Under the pieces are notes generated by a model. The model was not told the origin of the DNA. It searched no databases and worked only from the letters and a program-made list of their open reading frames with translations. Source: Siphonodentalium dalli (lineage: Eukaryota > Mollusca > Scaphopoda > Gadilida > Siphonodentaliidae). Taken from it: a stretch of 64,000 nucleotides of DNA. How positions within the stretch are numbered: the stretch's first letter is position 1; the number at the start of each line of letters is the position of its first letter. The DNA lies in assembly GCA_032622095.1 (NCBI GenBank), contig CP136064.1, forward strand, positions 52,270,073-52,334,072, written 5' to 3'. Position numbers and translations under genes: made by a program. Below are positions 28,201 through 40,200 of the stretch, one piece after another.

Positions 28201-31200
28201 AGAATGGAGATCTATTGACAGGAGATGATGGTATATTAGGTTCACTTTGATTAACACCGACCCCATATTGAAAGCCACAGGGGGTATATGGATTCATATG
28301 GGGTTGATAGATGCCATCTTGTTTTTCTTGTTGTCCTACTTCTGGTGATTAACCAGTGCCTCAATGCACTGACGTTCAATGCCCATGGCGCGTCACTGTG
28401 ATGTCACATAAGTTAATGGCCATAGACGACACATCTAACTTACTAGAATCTAATGAACTTCTTACAAGTAAATTAAATTCTCACCTGGAAAGCATGATAA
28501 AATCATTACAGGACTCTTAGTTGTGGCTATGGTGACATATTAGGTGCTTCACCCTTCACCTCATATGACAACGTATCCGGCAACAATTTGCCCTGTAACT
28601 TACAGTAATGCTCTAAATAATCGACTCCTTAACCACAGCAGAATTATGGGTAACTTTTCAGGATTTAGTTGGAAATATGGCTTGTTGCCATTCATCGGAA
28701 AGCTCTCAGTGAGAGCTTTCCGATGAATGGCAACAAGTCACCATAATTCTGCTGTGGTTAAGGAGTCGATTATTTAGAGCATTACTGTATAATATTCACC
28801 AATTCCACAGATATGGGAATAGGTGAATAGTACTACAAACTTATCTGCAACCATGCCAATGCTATTGCTGGCTCTTTCAAATGTGAATATGCCATACTCA
28901 CAACCATATATTGAAGCATTGAGTTAGTGTCCAATGGTGGATGAGCATCATATATTCAGTGTAACTTCGATTAATGACTGACAAATATTGGAGATACATG
29001 TTGAGACTTGTTGTAATAATTTAATTGAATATTCAAATAATGAATAGGACTGTTTTATAATTAAATGGGAGAACAAATTCTGTTGTTAATGCATTAAAGA
29101 CACTTTTGAACTTACTGTCTGGGAGCAGGCCAGGTGGGTGTCGGTGTGTTGGGTGTGGTGACTGTGGTGCCATGTCTCCTGGGATAACAACAGCAGGCTG
29201 ACTAACAGGAATGGGTGTGGTAGCTCTAACTTCATCTCGGCCTGATCGCAGTACTGATACAGGCTTATCGGTTTGCTTCTGTCGAGACGGTGATACACTG
29301 GCTGATACAGGTACATTTGACTGATGTTGCTGGAAGGAGAAATACATGTATAACACTTTAGAAAAGAAAGTTTGTGAAAATATTCTGAGTGTACCAAGAG
29401 AGAGATCCCTATCTTGTTAACACCGTCAAAAAAGGCAAATTTCATTTGAACTAAGAGATATCACTGCGAATTATGATCGACTGCATCAGAAATAAACAAC
29501 TTTACTATGTCTTTATAGAAAATAATATACACAGTCATCAGTTTTATCTGGACTTTATTCACACAAAAAACCTACTTGTAGTCTTGATAACGGTTTTTAC
29601 AAAATTATGTTGTTGTTGTAATTGTGGCCTAGAAGAGATACATTATCTTTATATATTTTGAATATATTGGCCATTTTATTAGCCAAGGGAACCCCTAATT
29701 TATAAACAATATATCCCAATTGAGCTCACTAGTATTCAAGATTTTCTCAACTCAAATTATGTAGATGACAATGTTAAAGATGCCCTGTCTGATTTGACTC
29801 CATAAAACCATAAAAAAACATCATCTCTAGTTTTTCTATACCTGCTAATAATTAGATCGGACCCAAAAGCCCATTAATATGAGGTTTTAATTGCCAGATA
29901 TTGAGTTTAAAACAGGAAGTTTGAACACGTTTTGAATATTTGTCAGAGTAACAAAAATTCCAATGAGCAAACTTTCCATTGCCAAAAAATGGTTTATAAT
30001 AAATAAACAGCATTTTTGACGTATTATTTATCGATGATTTAGAGATTATTTTAGTGGTTCAAACTGATGAGTGAGCACCTGGACACTATGCCAACTGGAG
30101 GAATGTGACATTCGGCTTATTCTCACTTTGCCGACGAGCAGGCAAAAATATCACCGCAAGGTTTGAGCGTCACGCCTATAGTCTGTATTAATTAAATAAC
30201 AGTTGCTCCCGATGCAGTGTTGTTTTAGCATGCCGCCTGAATGCGTTTCAAATGAGTCGTCGTCAGAAGAGTGATTTTCATGTTCACTCCGTGAAAAAGT
30301 AGTAAACTGTTGTTTTGTAACTGGATTTTTGGGGATCGGTCATTCTGGAACCGTCTGCCAGATAACTGATCCATTTATACCATCTGATGAATTTAAATCT
30401 GGACTAAAGACTCATTTATTTGAAAGAGATTTTAAACACTTAAAATGTAACTGTAAAGATAAATGAAAATGCAAATGTAAATAGTTTGGAAATAAGGACA
30501 TTATTTATTTATGTCTCTCCAGAGTTGATCATATTCAATTCCCTATCTTCACCGTGGTAAGTTTTTTAGTAAATATATTCTTCACCCCAAAGGTCGAGGA
30601 GGCAAGCACCTGGTTTTTAACGACTTCAAATTCCGCATCAAATCACGTCGATCCGAAAATGTCCACTGGGTGTATTGTATAAGAATGAATGTGGTGTCCC
30701 CATCAACACAAAGAACGACATACATGTAGATTGTTCTGCAAAGAATCAACACAATCATCTAGCTGATTCCGACCAGATACGACTCATGCATTTTCTTATT
30801 ATTACCTGTACTGCAGGTATCATACACACATTCTTGTAAAGAGCTTCCATTCTTCGGAAAAAAAATAAACGCCATACCATAAAGAGCATTCCATTTGATA
30901 ATTTTGATTATTTAGTCTTTGATATCCATATGATATCCAAACATGATCCACCACATTAAGAAAGATCAGGCATGCACAGAATCGACCACACTGCAACTTA
31001 CTGGCGGCGACAGGGTTCAACCACAGAGGAGAAAATATCGGGTGGTGAACGCGTCTCTTCGACATTTCAAGAGAGTATTCAGTGAGAACCAGATTGGCAT
31101 TCTAGAATAATTGGATTCTATCGCTGAATTAGTTATTAACTATTTTGCAAAAATAAATAAATAAATAAAACATGACACAGATTATTTCCTAACATCAACA

Positions 31201-34200
31201 TGGAATCAGCGCCAAAGTTTAAAACCCCAGATGTGACAAATCATTAAAACCCTAAAAGCAAAGAGGACAAACCATTAAAACCCTAAAAGAAATGAGGAAT
31301 AGACTATAAGCGGCAAACGATTGAACTAAGGGATTATCGACACCTTGTGCAGGTACCCCGGACACAATAGCCGTCGGCAGATCGAGATGCTCCCGTGACA
31401 TTCAACTAATTTGTCAAATATTCCAACAATTTCAATCACTCCGTTTCAAAAACACAATGTCTAAAGTACACACAATTATTATTTATAGATAATTACTTAA
31501 TTACTTAATTCGGGGCAATTATTTGCCAACAGACAAATGGTAATAATTCTGACAATGAGAGTCACTGCATATAATCAATATATACATGTAAGAATAGTGT
31601 TGAGTGCTGCCAAAGTGCCAATTTGGATATAAATTTATGAGAATTACCAGCTTATGCAAGATTATGCTGAGTCAAAACAGCAGAGTTTTCAACATCACTT
31701 TAAACCTTTCTTAACTGAATACTTATTGACGAGTAGTTCCTTTAGGAAATGTTCAGAAAATAAGTTCAACAAACTACCATAGGTCATTTTATGAACTTAT
31801 TATCTGAACATTGCCTTACAATAAATAGAAATCTTTCTGAATTTATATTATAAGTTCGTCTGTCTGTCATCAGCTTAGGCCAAAAAAGTAATACCTTTGT
31901 TTTGGGTTACATGGTCTAAAATAATTAGCTTAGGTAGGTAGGGATTTTTTTTATTTTTTTTTTTTAAATTGTTTATTGTGAATTCCATTGGGTCATTGAC
32001 AATTCAATCTAGAAAGCTTCATAATTCAGATTAATTGAAAGGTTCAATTGTTATCTTTAAATTAGCCAGAGCACTAGACCAATAAAACTTCTAAACATTT
32101 TTATAGGAGAAGTTTAAAAATGGGTAAGATACCTTTTGATGCCCTTCCCACTGAACAAAAAATAATTATGTGTGTCTACAGTCCAATAAAAAGTTTTGAG
32201 AAGGTAACTTTTCTAGGGTAGGTAGGGAAACCCTAAACATAGTTTTTTTTCCCTTTTTGGGCTGTTTGGCCTTATATTTCATGAACATCCCGATCCCCCC
32301 CCCCCCCCCCCCCCCAAGAATATTATAATTATAGACCATTAGTAAGTAAGTAATGCTTTATTCTCAGCCATTATAATACATGGTACATGAGAAAACATAT
32401 ATACACTATATACAAATTAGAACTTTCCGGGGTATACATAGACAGAATACAATGCAGATAACAATCAGTTACGGTCCAATATTGCATTAACATGTCCGGA
32501 ATAGAACAATACAGATCTCGATAGACTTATTAAAAGATTCTAAGCGAACCGGGAAAAAAAGAAGAAGAAATTACATAAATATACATCATGGTTAGTATAT
32601 ATAGTACTGTTTTCTCATTTTCTTTTTGGAAACCAAGTTGTTGTAAATGATGATGTACCAATATTACGTACATGATTATTATCTGTAATTAAATTGACTC
32701 ATATAATGTATACACACACTTATAAATACACACATACCGTATATACGTATACATACTCTTGCATATACCTACACACACAAACATACACACATATGTATAA
32801 ATATACATGCATACAAACACATACATACACACCCTCACATACACATATACATATATATATACACATATATATATACATACATATATACACATATATATAT
32901 AAATACACATACATATATACACATATATATATACATATATAAACACATAGACATTGTATTATGGCACACTCGATATTCGTTATGGAATTTTGCATATCTA
33001 AAACACGTAGAAACCATACAAATAGCAACATAATATGCATAGTTGTACTATGAATAAGGAATCTACGACGTGATCTTCACATATATGTATGTCTGCATGT
33101 TCACACATACAGACGCACACACATATAAGCACCACGATCGCCAAATATTTGAATAGTTATTTAAATTGTTTCAATCCGATTTTTATAAAGTTTGAAAGTT
33201 TGTTTAGCTTCATTGTGTCAGAAGAATTTAATAAGCCATAAAAAGACTCTCGCGATGGATTTTTCCAGATCGATTCGTCAATATATTTCATCCGGTATTC
33301 ACGTAAATTTGGACAAACTATTACAAAATGATATTCATCGCACATGATGGCGCCACATAACTGACATGAGCCAATTCCAGATATCCCTTTCTTTTGGTTC
33401 TTAGATTTTGCCCACTTCATAGTCTCAATGCCTAATCTATGATTTGATGTACGAATTCTCTGTAGCGAGATAATTGAATTAAAGGGACATTCAACATAAA
33501 AACGACTAAGCGAAGGACATTTTTTCAGGTTACGATAAAATTCTCCTCGTGACGATTGAGAAACTTCATTATTCCACTGGAGAAAAAAATTGCCAAGTAG
33601 TTTTTTGTGCATATATTGAAGTTTAGAATTCGAAACGGGTAACTGTGTTTTCCAGATGTCTTCGCAATCCGCACGCACAAAAATGTCTTCAATGTGATCA
33701 AGGTGTCGTATTCTTTTGCCACAGCTTTTCATAGCTAAAATTAACTTGTACAATATGAAGGGGTGATTACTTTTTTTTTTCGTCATTTGGCGGCTCCAAA
33801 ATGAGGTCATTCTTTTGTAGGACTTGGCACTGAAAGGGCTAATAAAGAAAGTATTAAATACATACCTGTTCTGACAGAGGTTTTGATAGTATGATAGGAG
33901 GTCTGGCGGTAGGTAGCGTCGCTGTAGGACTCATGTCTCGTTCAGAATTCCTGTTACTCTCCTGTATCAGTAAATAGTAATAATTAGTTCCCAATAACCC
34001 AATCCATAATTGCTGTAGATAACATAAAAAACTGGTACTCTCGGGCTCCAAATAAAAGTGCAGACCAAAATAATAGTGCAGGGGGGAATTTCCAGCAAAA
34101 GATCATAAAATGAAAAACCAATAGCCATTTCTGACCCGCCATATCAAATCCAGTCGGAAGTCGGGATTTTTTTACCCTGTGCCAATGCATTCTCTTATAT

Positions 34201-37200
34201 ATGCGAGTCGACCATAGGTCGCCTCGCATATATAAGAGAATGCATTGGCCTAACAATTTTTTATCATGTTTTTAAAATAAATGTTTCTTACAATTTGTAG
34301 GACATAAAATAAAAAACATCCATTACCCTGCAGGGAGCCCCACATTGCACACATATATAGAAGCATATACATGTAGAAGAGTGCCGTCTACTCATGTTTG
34401 TCTGGGGCTCTGTATGGGTGAAATTATAAAATTGTTAAAGAATACAAGAACAAATTATTAAAATTGTAAAACATTGTTAGGCCAATGCATTCTCTTATAT
34501 ATGCGAGGCGACCTACTAGTATGGTCGACTCGCATATATAAGAGAATGCATTGGCACAGGGTAAAAAAATCCCGACTTCCGACTGGATTTGATATGGCGG
34601 GTCACATTTAATGTCTGTAGACATCTAGTGGTGAAAGATCTGGTTGTCCTGAGATTTATCAGAATATAGTTTCCATAAACCTTGAGAGTCTTGGCAAACT
34701 GTAATAAAACACATCACTGCATTACTTCCAATTTAATACTAATATGGGTTAGGTCACATTCCAATAACACAATATAATTGCTGTATGTCCTCTCCCTAAT
34801 ACACTCCCAATACACCTTGCTCGCCCTGATATTATCATTATGGGAATTTCCCTCAAGCCAGTGACGTAGCGTATTTAATTGTTAAAATGTGTCCAAAATT
34901 TTTAAGTAAAGTGATAGTAAAATCTTTCAATTTGTTGATGAAATCGATGATTCTCTTTTGGTACAGAATATTTTACTGAGAAATAAATAAACATGCATAC
35001 ATACTAGAGATTAATATTATTCACCATAAGGTGGCTGACCTGTTCATGCCCTCTGGATATTAGGTCCTTAGTTGGAAAATCCAGTTTTATATTGTTTCGC
35101 CGACGTCGAGTATTGTGCTCGATGTCTGAGTCATTGTTTGAGACATGTGACATGATGTGAGTGGTAGATGTGTTTACTGGCTAGCTTTAGTGAGCATTTG
35201 GTATATCCCTAATGTGTTGTTGGATTCTTGTTGTAAGAGTTTTAAAAAGATGGGTCCTGGCCTTGTATAAAGGACTTTTGTGAAGGGGGGTATTGGTTTC
35301 CATGTGTGGAGGTGTATCATGTTTTCTGGCGGGATGTGATAGGACACGCCTTCGTTTTGCGTTCCTATTATCCTTGTTCGAGTTTGGTTCATCTGTGTCG
35401 GATTATTCCGACTTTTGTGTCTGTGGTGAGCAGTAAATCGTTGGATGATTGTGTGGGTGTGATTTGTGTAGTCATATAGTAAGTAGTCAGGGTGATTAGT
35501 TACAAGATTAAAGTTTAGCAATGGAAGCCTAACTGTCTTAGTATAGCGTTTGTAGAGTTGAGGCTCGTAAGTTAATTGCTTGTTAAGTATGATAACTTAG
35601 GTAATAAGTATTTGGTATACTTCACTATGTTTATAGTTTAGTAGGTTTACTGATTTTGCTTGGGTTAAGCTCTTCAGGTGTTTGTCACGATCAGCAATTG
35701 ATAATTTTTATCTGAATAAGTGGGACGAGGTCTTGTGCTCGGGTTTATATTGAGAAATTCCGGATGACCGGGTGGTGACCTTTGGTCTGACCTTGACCTT
35801 AACCTTGACCTTGGTTTGTTGGGTAAAGGTTACATGTGCTTTTAGTTTTTGGCAAAGGTTACATGTACTTTTAGGTGAGTGTAATAGTTCACGTGCATGT
35901 TTGTCTGTGACGTCACAATGGATTATCTCATATATATTTTGAAGACCTCTGTCTGTATGTATGTTTGTTTGTTTGTTTGTTTGTCTGTCTGTCTGTCATT
36001 TATACAAATCTACGATTCTCGACCGATCGGGACGAAACTTGGTACGTGTGTGTAGTTTGACCAGGCGGTGAACGTTGTCGTATTGGCGAGCCCGTGCGGC
36101 GCCCGCTTCGCGCATGCGCAGACGAGATCTCGGAAACGGGTGGAGCTATCGACTTGAAATTTGCTATGTGAATGTATCTTGCCCCGGATACGAATTTTAT
36201 CGGGTCGCCGAGCCCGTGCGACACCAGCTTCGCGCATGCGCAGACGAGATCTCGGAAACGGGTGGAGCTATCGACTTGAAATTTGCTATGTGAATGTATC
36301 TTGCACCGGATACAAATTTTATCGGGTCGCCGAGCCCGTGCGACGCCAGCTTCGCGCATGCGCAGACCAGATCTCGGAAACGGGTAGAGCTATCGACTTG
36401 AAATTTCGGGCTGGGTAGAGCTATCGACTTGAAATTTGGTTTTTGAATAGCCCGGACAACGTCGGTGAACGTTGTCGTATTGGCGAGCCCGTGCGGCGCC
36501 CGCTTCACGCATGCGCAGACGAGATCTCGGAAACGGGTGGAGCTATCGACTTGAAATTTGCTATGTGAATGTATCTTGCCTCGGATACGAATTTTATCGG
36601 GTCGCCGAGCCCGTGCGACACCAGCTTCGCGCATGCGCAGACGAGATCTCGGAAACGGGTGGAGCTATCGACTTGAAATTTGCTATGTGAATGTATCTTG
36701 CCCCGGATACGAATTTTATCGGGTCGCCGAGCCCGTGCGACGCCAGCTTCACGCATGCGCAGACCAGATCTCGGAAACGGGTAGAGCTATCGACTTGAAA
36801 TTTGCTATGTGAATGTATCTTGCCTCGGATACGAATTTTATCGGGTCGCCGAGCCCGTGCGACGCCAGCTTCACGCATGCGCAGACCAGATCTCTAAACG
36901 GGTAGAGCTATCGACTTGAAATTTCGGGCTGGGTAGAGCTATCGACTTGAAATTTGGTTTTTGAATAGCCCGGACAACGTCGGGCTCATCGGCTAGTCTC
37001 ATATATATTTTGAAGACCTCTGTTTGTCTGTTTGTTTGTCTGTATGTCATTTATACAAATCTACGATTCTCGACCGATCGGGACGAAACTTGGTACATGT
37101 GTGTAGTTTGACCAGGCGGTCGTCGTTGTCGTATTGGCGAGCCTGTGCGACACCCGTGCAGCGCATGCGCAGACGAGATCTCGGAAACAGGTGGAGCTAT

Positions 37201-40200
37201 CGACTTGAAATTTGCTATGTGAATGTATCTTGCCCCGGATACGAATTTTATCGGGTCGCCGAGCCCGTGCGACGCCAGCTTCGCGCATGCGCAGACCAGA
37301 TCTCGGAAAGGGTGGAGCTATCGACTTGAAATTTTGTTGTTTAATAGCCCGGACAACGTCGGGCTCATCGGCTAGTAGTATATATAAGTAAGAGTTGAGT
37401 GTCATACATGTATGTACTGCATAAATAACTTTTGGTTACTTCAAACTGACTTTTTGGTCATTCAATTTCGAAAGTCGATTGAGAAGTTAATGGAACTTTT
37501 AAGGGGATTTCCCGGTTTGGTACTTTCCGTGACGTACTAGGGAACGTACTGTGAATGTTTGTATGTATACAAATGTGGTGTTTGCTGCGGTTGTTTTGCC
37601 TAGTAAATGTTTTGTTTGCGTTCCAAGTTTTGTTTTTAGAGATATTCAGCCGTAGTGGGCATGAGTAAATGTATAAACTTAGTTTTCCGTAGCTGTTTGT
37701 GTAGGACGGTGCATGGTATCAATTTTGAGTGTCACGTGGTTGTGTTTCATCTAATTGTTTGTGCGTGGGATCGTAGGTCAATCGTCATGTGATGTATTGT
37801 GACGTAGTGTGTTTTGGGGGAAATCCTGTTTTGGGATGTTATGGGTTTTTCCTAATATTTGTTTGTTGGGTCAATTCTCTGGTAGTAAACGGTTCGTTTG
37901 AGTACAGACATAAGATGTTTACATTAATTGGAGAGACGACGGATGTGCTTGTGTTGGAAGAGTTATATTTTAGAATGTAGACGGGGCATTGTTAAAGATA
38001 ATGGCGCGGGTTAGAATTTTCTAAAGTGACGCCGTTGTCAGGGGCAGAAAATGGGGAGGGCAGAACAAAAATTGTCGCTGATTGCCACCAAACTTATATA
38101 TAATCAGAATCGGCGACAAATTTTTTTCTGCCCCTCCCCATTTTCTGCCCCTGACAACAACGGCGTCAGTTTAGAAAATTCTAACCCTCGCCATTATCTT
38201 TCTCGTAAAAAGTTACCCCTAGTAGACCCCTTTTGTGCGATCTAGGTGGTCCCTTGTGAATTTCTATAGAACACAGACAGACAGACAAACATACATTCGC
38301 AAATATAGATATAAATGTAGATATATCTCAAACGCTTAATTAATTACCAGTGACTGAGTGCCCAACAGAAGCTTGTGTTTGGCTTTTCTATATATACCGA
38401 ACACAAAATGCGTTTTACAAAACATCAAATAAAACACTTAGTGAACGTTCAGACGACCATGATTCAATCGTAAGTGGAGGAATCGGGCCCGATGAGATCG
38501 TCGATAGTTTAATTGTTCAGACGATTGCGATGTCGTCGTACATTATGATATCGTAGGTTGTTTGACGTGAGCATGCGCAGTCCAACTACCGGTTACTTTC
38601 TACGACGGAAATCTTTCCACTTACAATTGTATCGTGGTCGTCTGAACGTTCACTTATTATTGGCCCAAGCTCCACCAAACTTCGTATAGTAATAGTTTGA
38701 ACATGAATGCATATGCCTATGAACTTTATCTGTTACATTTCCCATTATTAATTTATTTGAACTTGTGTTCGGTTATGTTCGGTTGTGTTCGGCTTTTATG
38801 AGGACCGCGTGGGATAAGGCTTGTGTTCTATAATTATCCTGAACATTCACAAATTTTCAAACAAACAAAATCTCAATATTCTAGAAATTTAGAGTTCCCT
38901 CTCTTACTTAGTCTTACAAGTTACAACAGTGACCACTGTGCAAGGAATATCAATTACAGATTGATCGGTGGTTCAGCTAGTTCAAGATTGAAAGTAATAC
39001 CACAGTCCTAGGAATCACTGTCCATGTAATATTAAATTTGATTAAAATATAACAAATAGATCTAGATACATTACCTCCACTATACAGATAACAGGTGCAG
39101 TTAGGCAACTTCAGATTTTGTTATTATGTAAACAATCATCTCATTGGCTAGAGACCACCCCCTGTGCTCTATCACTAAAACAAACAATTGGATTTTTCGT
39201 TCGAAAAAATTGCATTTATCTCCCCACAATTGACATGTGACAATTAAGTTAATAGTTCTTAATGCGCTCGTTGGGTCATATCAACTCTACCTGGTCTGAT
39301 TTGTATGTAGATAAATCGTGATTTTCCATCCAAATATCAGCATAAATTCACATTTATGGAATTGGTGAAAATCATTTTTTGCTGACGCGGTAGTGTCTCT
39401 CTTCAGTTCCTTATTGACACTTCCTTAAAGCGAATTCGCAACATTTGACTAAAATACGAAACGGATCCCGGACATCTAATGTTGCAATGGTGATATCGGG
39501 TTGATAATTAAAATTTGAATGGTGTTTTTTATTCAATTCAAAACATATAAATTTGTTTATCCGACCATCGCGATGTTCTTATTTGCCAAGTCCTGTAAAA
39601 TCCAGGATCCAGTCTTGGTTCCTAGCACATAACAATCACAGATACAGAGGGGAGCGGGTCGATTCGGTCCAGGACTCTTTCGGCCTTGGACTTTTCGGTC
39701 CAGGGCTCTTTCGGCCTGGCTTGTTCGGCCCCTATTCAATTCGGTTAATTAGGTAGTGTGGGTGTTAATTGGACGGCATGCTAATTGCCTTTGATTTGGG
39801 AGCGGTCTTCTGATGACAATAAATTGCTGTACTTACATTCAACTTTATTTTCAAATGGGGCGGAAGGGCGAGTATTTTATTAGTTTTATTTATATTATTC
39901 TTCCAAACATAAATTTCGGGCATAAGAGAGAATTTACATAAAAGATATACAAATAAAAAACCATTTAGGAGGGTACTAAAATAGGGTCGGCATGGTATGT
40001 TAATCTCGATTTTTTGGATTTGCCTTATTCGTGTCTTCTTTCTTTTTTTAGTACACCCCGGTATGAAAGTCGTTCATTGACCCTATGATTACACAAGCGT
40101 GCATTAACACTAATTACCTCATTCCACGTGACATGATTGACCATTTGGGCGTGTGTTTCTTCGCCACATCACCATTTCTCTCCGATATGCTGTCAAGTTG

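Noticed and set aside
27771-28250. 159-residue plus-strand ORF
   Set aside because: It runs out of a hAT element across its end and target duplication; the composition is not protein-like and there is no family.
32689-33040. Overlapping open frames on both strands with Tyr/Ile/Cys-rich proteins
   Set aside because: They are translations of a TACACATATA-type simple repeat, with no splice sites or domains.
35770-35890. TGACCTTGACCTT tandem as nuclear-receptor response elements
   Set aside because: It fits a short simple repeat equally well; position deep in intron 1 gives no support for regulation.
36000-37405. Nine overlapping ORFs with MREAGVARARRPDK- or MSYWRARAAP-like starts
   Set aside because: All fall in the Helitron minisatellite core; the protein repeats mirror the DNA repeats in every frame.
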